Source: Gottfriedia sp002574545 (lineage in GTDB: Bacteria > Bacillota > Bacilli > Bacillales > Bacillaceae_G). Taken from it: a stretch of 64,000 nucleotides of DNA. The stretch lies in the NCBI GenBank assembly GCA_052180195.1, contig CP197469.1; one strand, written 5' to 3'. Below are positions 21,712 to 30,867 of this stretch, one piece after another; the stretch's first letter is position 1; the number at the start of each line of letters is the position of its first letter. The notes under the pieces were generated by a model, which ran no database searches, was not told where the DNA came from, and saw nothing but the letters and a program-made list of their open reading frames with translations. Both the position numbers and the translations under genes were made by a program.

Positions 21712-24700
21712 TTACTTTCTTGCTCCGTCTTTTCCAACTTTATATTTACCGATTGTAGTATTTACAGCCATTACTCCGGATTTGTTGAAGTAATAATATT
21801 TACCATTTATTTTTTTCCAACCATTACTAAACATTACTCCATTTGATTCGAAGTAGTAGTGTTTATTTCCTAATACTAACCAACCAGTTTTCATTACTCC
21901 ATATTTATCAAAGTAATAATGTTTATTCCCTAATACTAACCAACTAGTTTTCATTACTCCGTATTTATCAAAGTAATAGTGTTTATTTCCTAATACTAAC
22001 CAGCTCTTTTTCATTACTCCGTATTTATCAAAGTAATAGTGTTTATTTCCTAATACTAACCAGCTTTTCTTCATTACTCCATACTTATCGAAGTAGTACT
22101 TCTTACCATTTAATTCCAACCAACTTGTTTTCATTACTCCATATTTATCAAAGTAATACTTCTTACCATTTAATTCTAACCAGCTTGTTTTCATTACTCC
22201 ATATTTATCGAAGTAATACTTCTTACCATTGTAAGTTAACCAGCTTGTTTTCATTACTCCGTTATTATCGAAGTAATATTTTTTACCACTGATTGTAGCC
22301 CATCCAGTTACTTTAACACCTTTGCTATTGTAGTAGTATTTTTTGCCGTTTTCTAAAACCCAACCAGTTTTAATCGCAGCATCTGCACGATTAATTACTA
22401 CTGTCTTCACTGTTTCATTACCAGCAAGGTCAGTCGCTCTTAACGTAATTGTATTTTTTCCTTCTTTTAACGGTACAGTCACTTCATAATCTTTGTTTAA
22501 TGGTTTTACAACATCCACTGGGCTAATTAATGGAACTTCAAATTCATGGTTTTCACCAACGAAGAAGTTTAAGTAGCTGTAGTTATCTTTTAAATTTACT
22601 TTAAATGTAACTTTATCTACTTTTTTATCCACACGAGTAGGAGCATTTAGTACATTAATTTCTGCCTCGTGAGTATCAACATAAATATGACGCGCAACTG
22701 AGAATTTTTTGTTTGCATAATCTGTTGCTTCTACTTGAACAGTGAATGGACCATCTTTGTCAAATGTTACAGTTGTTGAATAGTTGTAGTGTCCAGTCTT
22801 AGCATCAAAATCAACCGGTACTTCTTTACCATTAACCTTAACAGTTTTAATACCAATATCATCTGTTACGAAACCTTTAACTGGAACTGTGTTATCACTG
22901 TAAGCTCCCCATGGTTCTGGTGAGTTTGGAATATATTCACCTGTAGAATCTTTTGATCCGTCAGTGATATATACTAGCGGAAGATCCACGTCACCAATCG
23001 TTGCAACATCTTCTGCCGCGTTACCTGCATAGTCCAAAGCAAGTACTTCTACTATAGCTTTAGCAGGAGCTTTAGAAAGATCAAAAGAAGTTTGTGTATT
23101 ATCAGTTACGCCTTCTAATTTACCATTTACGAAAATACCGTATACTTGCACTCCTGATGCATCATCCGAACCTTTCCAAGATACAATTTTCTTATCTGGA
23201 TCATAAGTTGCTTTAACACTTGGAGCTTTAGTATCAATATAGACTGGAATCTTTTTAGACTGCCACTTTGCATTATTATAGCCAATTACAGATTTAATCT
23301 CGTAATAGTATAAACCGTCTGGCATAACTTGCCCATTCACTTTACCATCCCAAATAGTAGACTCGCTATCCTTCATGATTTCGCCTTTACCATTGTTAAA
23401 GTTATTTTTAGTCACATCCGATTGAGCACTTAAACGGCGAAGGAATTTATTGTTTTTGTCAAGGATGTTATATTGTACTTCTGATGCATTTCTTAGGAAT
23501 GATGGAAGCGCATTGATATCATCACCATTATTGTCGTCATTTGGTGAAAATGCGTAATATTTCTCTCCATTCTTTCCAGGCGCAGCTTCCCAGAATGTAC
23601 TATCGTAATCAGATGCCATGTCATGTGCACCTTTATAAGCTCTTGCTAAATCAAAGTAACGAGTTTCACCAAGATCTTTGAATCCATCAACGATTGGCAG
23701 ACTGTCCCACTTACCGTAGAAGCCTACGTATGGAGCCGTTAAATTTGGATTACCGTTTGTACCGATAAGATTTACAGAACCTTCAACGAAAATATTGTCA
23801 TGAAGATCTGCTAGAATTTCTTTACCAGCTTTATCGAATCCAGGAATTTTTGCATTAGTTAAATCAATTTTCACAGTGAAATCAACAGATTGACCCGCTG
23901 GTACTTTAATTGTTTTAGGAGCATCTATTTTTGCACCTTTTAATGCACCTGTTTGAAGCGCATTACGATCAACGTCAGCAGTTTGATAGAATTCATCTGT
24001 TAACGCATTTGCATCAACTTTATATTCAGCATCTTTATCAGAAATATTTTTTGCAGTGAACGTCATCGATACTTGTTTAGATTGGAAATCCTTCAATTCA
24101 TATTTCGCTTCACCTGTTGCCTTACTGTAGAAGTAAACTGGTGTTGTAACTGCATTTTCAATTTGCATCATACCTGCACCTTGACGGCGTGGTGAGAATG
24201 GATGACCATCTAAGTCATTAATAACTTTTGCAGTATTCATTAGTAATACTTTTGCTAAGTGAGTACGTTGACTTAAGCTTAACGAACTGAAACGTTTATC
24301 ACTTTTCAAGTACTCTTGTACTAATGCAGAACCACCAGCTACGTGTGGAGCTGCCATTGAAGTACCACTCATTACTTCATATTGATTATTATTAACGGTT
24401 GAATAAATATTTCCACCAGGAGCTGTAATTTCAGGTTTTAACTCAAGACTAGGTGTAACTCCCCATGAAGTAAATGCAGTCATACGACCCATTTCTGGAC
24501 TTTCATTTTTTGCTGTTTGGTTAACATGAATTGTTCCTGAACCATTAATCGCATTCGCTAACGCTTCACCATCTGCTTTTGAGTTAACAAGCATCATTGG
24601 TACTTCCCATCCGCCTTGGTCAGCGTATTGAGCACCAGCTGTAGCGTTCCAAACGATAATACCAGCAGCACCAGCTTGAGAGGCATATTTCGTTTTATCA

Positions 24701-26160
24701 GCAAAAGTATACGTACCACGTGCGACTAATACGATTTTCCCTTTAACATCTACGCCTTTATAATCATCCTGACCACCTAGTTTGTAGCTTCCATCAGCGT
24801 TCTTACCTAGATTTACAACTGGAATATTTCCACCGAATTTATCTGATAAATTCTTCCAAGCATCGATTCCCTTACCAATAACAGTAAGATCATTATTACC
24901 ATCCACAGTGATCGCATGTTCATAAAGATAAGCTTCATTTCCAGAAGCAGCTACTGAGATCGTGTCTTTATTAAGACCTGGAGCTCCAGTTACACCGATA
25001 TCAGGGTTTTGTGATAGAGGATCTCCCCAGCCATAACCAATATGGTTTGAGTTACCAGAAGAAACAGCACAGACGATACCGTTGTCAACTGCACGAGTAA
25101 TTGCAAGATCTTCTGCACTATTTGGCTCATAAGAAGATGCTACAGAACCAAGACTCATGTTTAGTACATCTGCTCCTAGTTTAATAGAATCATCAATTGC
25201 TGCAAGATAAATATCAGACCATGTAGATGGATAGCTTGGGTCATTACTGAATACCTTCATCGCAAGAACTTGCGCTTCTGGTGCAACCCCTTTAATACCA
25301 CCGTTTGCTTCGTCACCGTTAGCAGCTGTAGTACCTGCTACGTGCATACCATGCATTGAAGCACCTGGTCCAAGGTCTGTAACGATATCGTTTTGGTCAT
25401 AGTAGTTATAACCATAAGGAACCTTATCAGTGTAGAATTTACCTGGTAAAGCTTTATCTTTTACAATTTTAGCCACAGAATCTTTTGTTAAGTCCTCTTT
25501 TGTAGGATCAGTTAATTTAAAGTCACGATGTGTAGGATCAATCCCTGTATCGATAATAGAGATAACCATACCTTTGCCATCAAATCCAGTGTCTTTCCAA
25601 GTTTCTTTAGACTGGATAAATTGATGACTCTTCGTCATATCTGGTGTAGTTGGTTCAGATGTAGGACGATTGTATTCATTTGCTAAATAAACGTTTTTTA
25701 CACCTGAAGTAGCTTCAATTTTTGCTACATCACTAAATTCAACGACACCACTGAAACCGTTAAATGCAGTTGTAAAATGTTTTTTATAATTAATGTTAAT
25801 ACCTTTTGATTTTAATTTTGATTTTACCGAACTTTGTTGGCTATCAACTTTTGCATATAGATTAGACTTTTGACTTTGAGACAAGTCCTTAAACAATTTA
25901 CCTTGTTTAGTTGCGTATTCAATTGGTGACTGCCCTTCTAATTCAACGATGACACGTACTTTATCTGAAGCTTTTAATTTTGCTTTCGCTTCAGATACTT
26001 TATTTTTATTTTGTGATTGTTTAATTTGCTCCAACTTAGATGCTAAATCACCTGGTCGGTAAGATTTTGCTGAAGTTGGTGAAACAAATGCAAAATTAGA
26101 AAGAGCAAGAGCAGATGCTAATGCATATGTAGTAATTTTACGATTCTTTTTATTATTCAT
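21712..26160 (-). CDS. Secreted subtilisin-family (S8) protease with cell-wall-binding repeats
   Basis: 1482 residues. Signal peptide about 1-31; inhibitor_I9-like propeptide about 65-160; S8 catalytic domain with Asp204 (SIIDTGID), His270 (SMHGMHVAG) and Ser601 (MSGTSMAAPHVAGG). A protease-associated domain is inserted between His and Ser (about 440-545). Fn3-like/C5a-peptidase-type domains follow (about 670-900), then a FlgD-like segment (AFSPNDDNNGDD) and Ig-like domains to about 1255. Ten 20-residue choline/glucan-binding-type repeats (1266-1470) end the protein, in place of an LPXTG anchor. It resembles Vpr/lactocepin-type proteases with a toxin-A-like wall anchor. It should degrade extracellular proteins at the cell wall. 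All catalytic residues are intact. Monocistronic. Confidence 0.93.
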   Translation of the reverse strand: MNNKKNRKITTYALASALALSNFAFVSPTSAKSYRPGDLASKLEQIKQSQNKNKVSEAKAKLKASDKVRVIVELEGQSPIEYATKQGKLFKDLSQSQKSNLYAKVDSQQSSVKSKLKSKGININYKKHFTTAFNGFSGVVEFSDVAKIEATSGVKNVYLANEYNRPTSEPTTPDMTKSHQFIQSKETWKDTGFDGKGMVISIIDTGIDPTHRDFKLTDPTKEDLTKDSVAKIVKDKALPGKFYTDKVPYGYNYYDQNDIVTDLGPGASMHGMHVAGTTAANGDEANGGIKGVAPEAQVLAMKVFSNDPSYPSTWSDIYLAAIDDSIKLGADVLNMSLGSVASSYEPNSAEDLAITRAVDNGIVCAVSSGNSNHIGYGWGDPLSQNPDIGVTGAPGLNKDTISVAASGNEAYLYEHAITVDGNNDLTVIGKGIDAWKNLSDKFGGNIPVVNLGKNADGSYKLGGQDDYKGVDVKGKIVLVARGTYTFADKTKYASQAGAAGIIVWNATAGAQYADQGGWEVPMMLVNSKADGEALANAINGSGTIHVNQTAKNESPEMGRMTAFTSWGVTPSLELKPEITAPGGNIYSTVNNNQYEVMSGTSMAAPHVAGGSALVQEYLKSDKRFSSLSLSQRTHLAKVLLMNTAKVINDLDGHPFSPRRQGAGMMQIENAVTTPVYFYSKATGEAKYELKDFQSKQVSMTFTAKNISDKDAEYKVDANALTDEFYQTADVDRNALQTGALKGAKIDAPKTIKVPAGQSVDFTVKIDLTNAKIPGFDKAGKEILADLHDNIFVEGSVNLIGTNGNPNLTAPYVGFYGKWDSLPIVDGFKDLGETRYFDLARAYKGAHDMASDYDSTFWEAAPGKNGEKYYAFSPNDDNNGDDINALPSFLRNASEVQYNILDKNNKFLRRLSAQSDVTKNNFNNGKGEIMKDSESTIWDGKVNGQVMPDGLYYYEIKSVIGYNNAKWQSKKIPVYIDTKAPSVKATYDPDKKIVSWKGSDDASGVQVYGIFVNGKLEGVTDNTQTSFDLSKAPAKAIVEVLALDYAGNAAEDVATIGDVDLPLVYITDGSKDSTGEYIPNSPEPWGAYSDNTVPVKGFVTDDIGIKTVKVNGKEVPVDFDAKTGHYNYSTTVTFDKDGPFTVQVEATDYANKKFSVARHIYVDTHEAEINVLNAPTRVDKKVDKVTFKVNLKDNYSYLNFFVGENHEFEVPLISPVDVVKPLNKDYEVTVPLKEGKNTITLRATDLAGNETVKTVVINRADAAIKTGWVLENGKKYYYNSKGVKVTGWATISGKKYYFDNNGVMKTSWLTYNGKKYYFDKYGVMKTSWLELNGKKYYFDKYGVMKTSWLELNGKKYYFDKYGVMKKSWLVLGNKHYYFDKYGVMKKSWLVLGNKHYYFDKYGVMKTSWLVLGNKHYYFDKYGVMKTGWLVLGNKHYYFESNGVMFSNGWKKINGKYYYFNKSGVMAVNTTIGKYKVGKDGARK
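21766..22365 (-). repeat. Ten tandem 60-bp coding repeats (cell-wall-binding motifs)
   Basis: The array encodes ten copies of the unit GWLxxxGKKYYFDKYGVMKT. Units near 21840-22260 are almost identical at the DNA level with exact 60-base phase; two subtypes alternate in blocks (LELNGKKYY and LVLGNKHYY). The outermost units are more divergent, as expected from recent internal duplication. Confidence 0.9.
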
Positions 26161-26759
26161 TTCTCCGTTCCCTCCAAGATAATTTTAAATAAAATAAATT
26201 AGTACATACTTTCTTAAAAAACTTCCCCTGTTTTTTAATTCAGCAATTCGAGGATTATCGACAAATTCTTTTCTCAATAAAGAACATGCCAAATTACCTC
26301 AAAAACTTTACACAGATGGCCCCCTAATATCTCCTTTCATCTTTTTTGAACCTATTAATGCCTATACTTTCTAAATAATTTTTAATAAAGTTTTTAAGGA
26401 ATAATAGATAAATTAACTAATTCTTTTTTTGAGTCAAAATTCCTTCATAAAATTCCAAATATTTTAAAATCTTTAAAGTTTCTTTGCGTTTTTAATAAAA
26501 TTATGTAATTTTATGTATTAATTTATCGTTTTGGAGCATTTTTTTATAGTCATAAAGTTCTAGATATATTTATCATCTAGATAGATCATCATAAAATGTT
26601 TTATGATCAAAAAATCCTTACTAAGACTTTTGTATTGATTATTCGACAATTGTTTAGGCTAGTCCTAGACTAGGTAGTGGTTCTATAAAAATATCAGAAT
26701 ATCTTTATAAAAATATAAAAGGCAGCATCCTAAAGGATTTGCTGCCCTAAACATATTTC
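26161..26759. other. Intergenic region, 599 bases, no gene seen
   Basis: Long AT-rich leader/promoter region of the protease gene, ending with the terminator of the PTS operon. It contains the inverted repeat CTAGTCctaGACTAG (26659-26673) and a perfect hairpin ATCATAAAA/TTTTATGAT near 26590-26608. No coding frame is supported. Confidence 0.55.
26721..26746 (-). terminator. Terminator of the PTS / GH4 operon
   Basis: GGCAGC ... GCTGCC stem with an inner TCCT/AGGA helix, followed on the minus strand by TTTTAT; 14 bases past the GH4 stop codon. Confidence 0.85.
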
Positions 26760-28076
26760 CTATTTATAAAATCTCGGTAAATATTCTTTATGCGCTTCTA
26801 GCATTTCATCAACGATGGCGACAGCTACTTTATCGTTAGCTACAAGCGGGTTAATCGTTAAGGCAAGAATTGCTTTTTCACGACTTCCTTCTACAGCAGC
26901 CTCGATTGCTGTCTGTTCGAAAGATTTAATCGTTTGAATTAATCCTCGAACTGGCACTGGTAATTCCCCGATTGTTAGTGGAATAGGACCATCTTTTGTA
27001 ATAACACAGCTAACTTCTACTGCCCCGTCATACGGTAAGCCCGAGATTGCTCCCTTGTTCATTGTATTTAATGGTTGGATATCTCTCGTATCATTATAAA
27101 TTGATGAAATTAAACGACAAGCCGCATCAGAATAGTAAGCTCCACCGCGTTTTTCTAATTCAGGTGGTTTTATATCTAGCGCTTCATCTTTATATTTTTC
27201 AAAAAGAGAAGCTTCAATTTTTTGCACGACTTCTGCACGCGTTTCATTCGATTCAAAATCCTTTAATGCTCTTTCAAGCATTTCCGATGTTTTGTAATAG
27301 TAATGATGATATGAACAAGGAATGACATTGACTGCTTTTAAGAATTCAGGTGCCCATTCTTCAGCATCTATATTTTTTACAAAACTAGCATTCGCAGGAT
27401 CCATAATCATTTCAAGTACTTGTTCTTTTACACTAACTCCATCTAAATAAACCTCTATACCATATACCATATGATTTAAACCTGCAAAATCAATACGTAC
27501 ACGTGAATGATCTACATTTAATAGTTTTGCAACACCCATTTCCATTCCAATCGGTATATTGCAAAGACCAATAAATCTCTTAATATTTGAATATCTTAAT
27601 GCTGCCTCTGTTACCATTCCGGCAGGGTTTGTAAAGTTAAGAATCCAAGCATTTGGACATAGCTCTTCCACTTCTTTACAAATATCCAAAATAACTGGAA
27701 TTGTACGTAAGGCTTTAAACAATCCACCTGCACCATTTGTTTCTTGTCCGATTACGCCATGTTTTAGCGGAATTCTTTCATCAAGTGCACGTGCAGCTAG
27801 TTGTCCAACACGAAGCTGTGTTGTAACAAAATCAGCATCCCTTAAGGCCTCACGGCGATCATACGAAAGATGAATTTCCATTGGTACTCCAGCTTTTTTG
27901 ACCATACGCTTTGCTAGTGCACCAACTGTTTCTAATTTTTCTCGTCCAGCTTCGACATCAACAAGCCACAGCTCAGTTACTGGGATTTGTTCATAGCGCT
28001 TAATGATTCCCTCAACCAATTCTGGCGTATAACTTGAGCCTCCACCTATTGTAACGATTTTAAATTTCTTTGACAT
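26760..28076 (-). CDS. GH4 6-phospho-beta-glucosidase (LicH-like)
   Basis: 438 residues; hydrolyses the 6-phospho-disaccharide delivered by the PTS through the NAD- and Mn-dependent redox/elimination mechanism of glycoside hydrolase family 4. NAD site GGGSSYTPELVEG at 8-20; metal ligands Cys in GLCNIPIGM and His in GLNHMVYG; TNPAGMVTEA is another family block. Length equals B. subtilis LicH (about 440). The start overlaps the IIA stop by one base (TAATG), so it is translationally coupled to the PTS genes. A phospho-alpha-glucosidase is less likely given the Lac-type PTS. The exact sugar (cellobiose, lichenan oligomers or chitobiose) is open. Confidence 0.9.
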   Translation of the reverse strand: MSKKFKIVTIGGGSSYTPELVEGIIKRYEQIPVTELWLVDVEAGREKLETVGALAKRMVKKAGVPMEIHLSYDRREALRDADFVTTQLRVGQLAARALDERIPLKHGVIGQETNGAGGLFKALRTIPVILDICKEVEELCPNAWILNFTNPAGMVTEAALRYSNIKRFIGLCNIPIGMEMGVAKLLNVDHSRVRIDFAGLNHMVYGIEVYLDGVSVKEQVLEMIMDPANASFVKNIDAEEWAPEFLKAVNVIPCSYHHYYYKTSEMLERALKDFESNETRAEVVQKIEASLFEKYKDEALDIKPPELEKRGGAYYSDAACRLISSIYNDTRDIQPLNTMNKGAISGLPYDGAVEVSCVITKDGPIPLTIGELPVPVRGLIQTIKSFEQTAIEAAVEGSREKAILALTINPLVANDKVAVAIVDEMLEAHKEYLPRFYK

Positions 28077-28387
28077 TACTTTAGGCCCCTTTCATACATG
28101 TCAACGAACTCTTTTGCCAAGTCTTTTACAGTCATTGCATTCATTAAGTGATCTTGGGCATGGATCATTAAAAGTGAAATCTCAGTTGGAGTACCACCGA
28201 TCTCTGACTGAATAAGTGTTGTTTGAATATGATGTGCCTCATTTAAAGCATCACCTGATTCTTTCAATTTCTTGCGAGCCAAATCGAAGTCTTGTTTTTT
28301 TGCTGCTTGAATCGCTTCCATTGCAGCACTTCGACCATTTCCACCGTGAAGGATCAGTGTGAAAATTTCTGTTTCATTTTTTACCAT
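28076..28387 (-). CDS. PTS Lac-family EIIA component
   Basis: 103 residues, a three-helix EIIA of the lactose/cellobiose family. It carries phosphate from HPr on the first His of IHAQDHLMNAM; the Asp in the same motif binds the trimer metal. Conserved GGNGRSAAMEAIQAAKKQDFDLA is at the N-terminus. It overlaps the GH4 start. The upstream IIB gene is 146 bases away, an unusually long gap within the operon. LicA/CelC is the closest functional type. Confidence 0.92.
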   Translation of the reverse strand: MVKNETEIFTLILHGGNGRSAAMEAIQAAKKQDFDLARKKLKESGDALNEAHHIQTTLIQSEIGGTPTEISLLMIHAQDHLMNAMTVKDLAKEFVDMYERGLK

Positions 28388-28533
28388 AAAACTGACCTCC
28401 TCTCTTTTTTATTCATAAAATTTTTTTATCGTCATATTCCCACGGTTATTAATTTTAAAATGTATAAACCTTTAAGGTATTTATCATATTTTTCTTGGGC
28501 AAAGATTGAAAAGAGTCAATTCTTTGACAGTTA

Positions 28534-28842
28534 CTACTTATTTTCAATTAAACTGATCGCTTGCTCTAAAATCGCTTCACCATCGCACATGCCATAATTC
28601 ATCATATTAATTACTTCAACTGGAATGTTTTTCTCTTCACAGAATTCTTCCATTTCTTCTAAAAGGAAACGTACTTGTGGACCTAACAATAACACATCAG
28701 CTTCTTCGATTTCTGAGCGAACAACTGATTCAGAAACTGCCCATATACGTGCTGAAATACCTTTTGATTCCGCAACTTTTTCCATTTTAGAAACGATTAG
28801 ACTTGTTGACATGCCTGCAGCACAGCAAAGTAAGATATTCAT
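28534..28842 (-). CDS. PTS Lac-family EIIB component
   Basis: 102 residues. The phosphocysteine loop is at the N-terminus, LLCCAAGMSTSLIV, with Cys7 as the likely phosphorylation site; Cys6 beside it is an extra cysteine. The remaining sequence follows LicB/CelA (EEADVLLLGPQVRFLLEE). It passes phosphate from IIA to the sugar bound by IIC. It lies 28 bases after the RDD gene; GAGGA precedes the ATG. Confidence 0.92.
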   Translation of the reverse strand: MNILLCCAAGMSTSLIVSKMEKVAESKGISARIWAVSESVVRSEIEEADVLLLGPQVRFLLEEMEEFCEEKNIPVEVINMMNYGMCDGEAILEQAISLIENK

Positions 28843-28870
28843 GATGATTTCCTCTTTCTTTAGTAAGTTT

Positions 28871-29386
28871 TTATGCTTCCTTTTTATTCATAACGACAAA
28901 TCGACCAATTCGATCGTGTACAGCCAATGATTTTTGATTAGCAAACATGCTAATAACGGATAAGAAGAAAGGGATACCTTGAAAAATAAACATCGTCAAA
29001 AATTTAAAGAAACTTCTAACAATCACTAGAAATATATAAGGAAGCTTTCCCTTATTGTTATTAATGCGTGTTAATTTTAATCGAAAGATCATCTTTCCAA
29101 TTGTTGACCCTCTCAATAATAGAGTTGTAGCAACTTCATAACAAAAATAGATGATAAGCGATTGTAGAAATGCTTCATTAAAAAGAGCCATTACCTTTAC
29201 AGTTGCATCTTGACTAGCAGTTGATTTTTGAAGCTCAATCATATTTGCTAAGACCCCTGGAAAGTTTGGAAGTCCCGTGATTCGATACACAATTGACAAG
29301 ATGATTGAAACAATTATTGCATCAATGGCAAAGGCACCGATTCTTTTTAATCGAAACGAAGTTAGTATTTTTTGTCGATTTTCCAT
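28871..29386 (-). CDS. RDD-family membrane protein inside the PTS operon
   Basis: 171 residues with four predicted membrane helices. The RDD pattern is visible: RLKRIGAFAIDAIIVSIIL at the start with the Arg/Asp pair, the middle GSTIGKMIFRLKL, and VHDRIGRFVV at the end. RDD proteins are poorly characterised; some are linked to ion exchange. It sits between IIC and IIB, where standard lic/cel operons have nothing. Translation starts at ATG 29386 after GAAGGGA. It is co-directional and spaced like an operon member, so it is expressed with the PTS. Its job there is unknown. Confidence 0.82.
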   Translation of the reverse strand: MENRQKILTSFRLKRIGAFAIDAIIVSIILSIVYRITGLPNFPGVLANMIELQKSTASQDATVKVMALFNEAFLQSLIIYFCYEVATTLLLRGSTIGKMIFRLKLTRINNNKGKLPYIFLVIVRSFFKFLTMFIFQGIPFFLSVISMFANQKSLAVHDRIGRFVVMNKKEA

Positions 29387-29435
29387 AAGTTTTAGTCCCT
29401 TCTTCTAATCAATTATCCATTTAATTGCTGTCGAA

Positions 29436-30740
29436 TTATTTACTAGTATTCTCTAATTCTAAATTTTTCTTATCCCACATTCTAATGAATGGGAACCAAA
29501 TTGCCGAAGCCACTGCAAAAGCTACTAATTGCATGACTACACCCATAATCTTACCACCCGTCATTAAATAACCACTTATGAAATATGGGGTTGTCCACGG
29601 GATAATCGTTCCAGTCGTATGTGGGAATATTCCCATTGCCGTACCAAAGTAAGTCACTGTTAACACTGCTACTGGCGCTAGAATATAAGGAATCATTAAA
29701 AATGGATTTAAAACAATTGGAACACCAAACATAATTGGCTCATTTACGTTAAAGATCGATGGTCCAATCGCTAGACGTCCTACCTTCTTAAGAAGTTTTG
29801 ACTTCGCTAAAAATGTCATATAGATTGCTACTGGTAAAGTAGCTCCAGATCCACCCATCCAGATCCCATTCTCATAGAATGTATACGTAATAATATGTGG
29901 TAATTCTTTACCTGCTTTAACTGCTGCCAAGTTCGCATCAGCATTTGTAATCCAAATTGGTTCCATAACAGATGTGATAATCGAAGAACCGTGGATCCCA
30001 AAGCTCCATAAAAGATGTTCCATTAAACAAGCGACAAGTGTACCAATATAAGTTGAACCTAAAATTGTAAATGGTTGTGTTACAACTTTATGAACAAACG
30101 TTGCAAAATCTCCCCATCCAGTATGACTAAATCCGTATCGAACTAGTAAGAAGAAAAGGATAATCACAAAACCAGGAATAAGCGCCGTAAATGAACGTGA
30201 AACTGTTGGCGGTACAGTATCTGGTAACGTAATGATGATCTTCTTTTGTAAGAAGTAACGATATATTTCAGCAGTAATAATGGCAATGATTAATCCAACA
30301 AACAAGTATTGTGCACCAAATAGATCAGGTGACCATGCAGATACAGTTTCCTTACCATCTTTGAAAGTGCTCATAATATTAACAATTAAATAACTTGCTA
30401 ATGCTAATACTCCAGCTGGAACTCCATCAATATTCTTTTTGTCGACCTTATAACTACTTGCTAAGGAATAAGCTACACCAAATACTGCAACTAAAGCGAT
30501 AATCCCCATTGAACCGTTATAAACGATATCTCCAAAAGCATTCCAATTTTCGCCAAACACTTTTGACATAAAGTTTTGGTACCACTCTGCTTCTAACCAA
30601 GCTACGATAATGAAAAATGAACCAATGATCATTAGTGGCATGGCAAACATAATACCGTCACGCAAAGCAAGTAAGTGTCTTTGATTACCTATTTTCGAAG
30701 CGATCGGTAAGAATTTTTTTTCAAAAAATTTACTGTTCAT
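29436..30740 (-). CDS. PTS Lac-family EIIC permease (cellobiose/lichenan type)
   Basis: 434 residues, about ten membrane helices, the sugar-translocating subunit. Family marks include the N-terminal FFEKKFLPIASKIGNQRHLLALRDGIMFAMPLMIIGSFF, GIHGSS in the HLLWSFGIHGSSI block, and INVNEPIMFGVPIVLNP-like FNVNEPIMFGVPIVLNP, which forms part of the sugar site. It is close to LicC. Together with IIB and IIA it imports and 6-phosphorylates a beta-disaccharide for the GH4 enzyme. AGAGGGG precedes the ATG. A strong hairpin at 30767-30806 separates it from the upstream surface-protein gene. Confidence 0.93.
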   Translation of the reverse strand: MNSKFFEKKFLPIASKIGNQRHLLALRDGIMFAMPLMIIGSFFIIVAWLEAEWYQNFMSKVFGENWNAFGDIVYNGSMGIIALVAVFGVAYSLASSYKVDKKNIDGVPAGVLALASYLIVNIMSTFKDGKETVSAWSPDLFGAQYLFVGLIIAIITAEIYRYFLQKKIIITLPDTVPPTVSRSFTALIPGFVIILFFLLVRYGFSHTGWGDFATFVHKVVTQPFTILGSTYIGTLVACLMEHLLWSFGIHGSSIITSVMEPIWITNADANLAAVKAGKELPHIITYTFYENGIWMGGSGATLPVAIYMTFLAKSKLLKKVGRLAIGPSIFNVNEPIMFGVPIVLNPFLMIPYILAPVAVLTVTYFGTAMGIFPHTTGTIIPWTTPYFISGYLMTGGKIMGVVMQLVAFAVASAIWFPFIRMWDKKNLELENTSK

Positions 30741-30766
30741 TTCGTTATCCCCTCTCTAAGGAATTC

Positions 30767-30806
30767 GGATCTTGGTAAATCATGAATTTCCCATATACCA
30801 AGATCC
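30767..30806 (-). promoter_or_regulatory. Intercistronic hairpin before the EIIC gene
   Basis: Perfect 11-bp inverted repeat GGATCTTGGTA / TACCAAGATCC with an 18-base loop. In the direction of the operon it has no T-run after it, so it is not a typical terminator there. It may be an mRNA processing/stabilising element or attenuator between the surface protein and the PTS genes. Confidence 0.5.
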
Positions 30807-30867
30807 TTTTAGAATTTATTTCTTTTAGTAAATAATCTTTAATGTTTGAATTTAATAACAGATACTT

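Noticed and set aside
21766..22365. Regular 60-base repeats resembling a CRISPR or satellite array
   Set aside because: The repeats are in frame in the protease gene, have no spacers, and encode cell-wall-binding motifs.
26590..26608. Perfect hairpin ATCATAAAA/TTTTATGAT as a terminator or riboswitch
   Set aside because: AT-only stem in AT-rich spacer; no T-run at the right place and no known riboswitch core.
26659..26673. Palindrome CTAGTCctaGACTAG as an operator or attachment site
   Set aside because: Single copy, no matching site at another promoter or any integrase gene; kept only as a note in the spacer.
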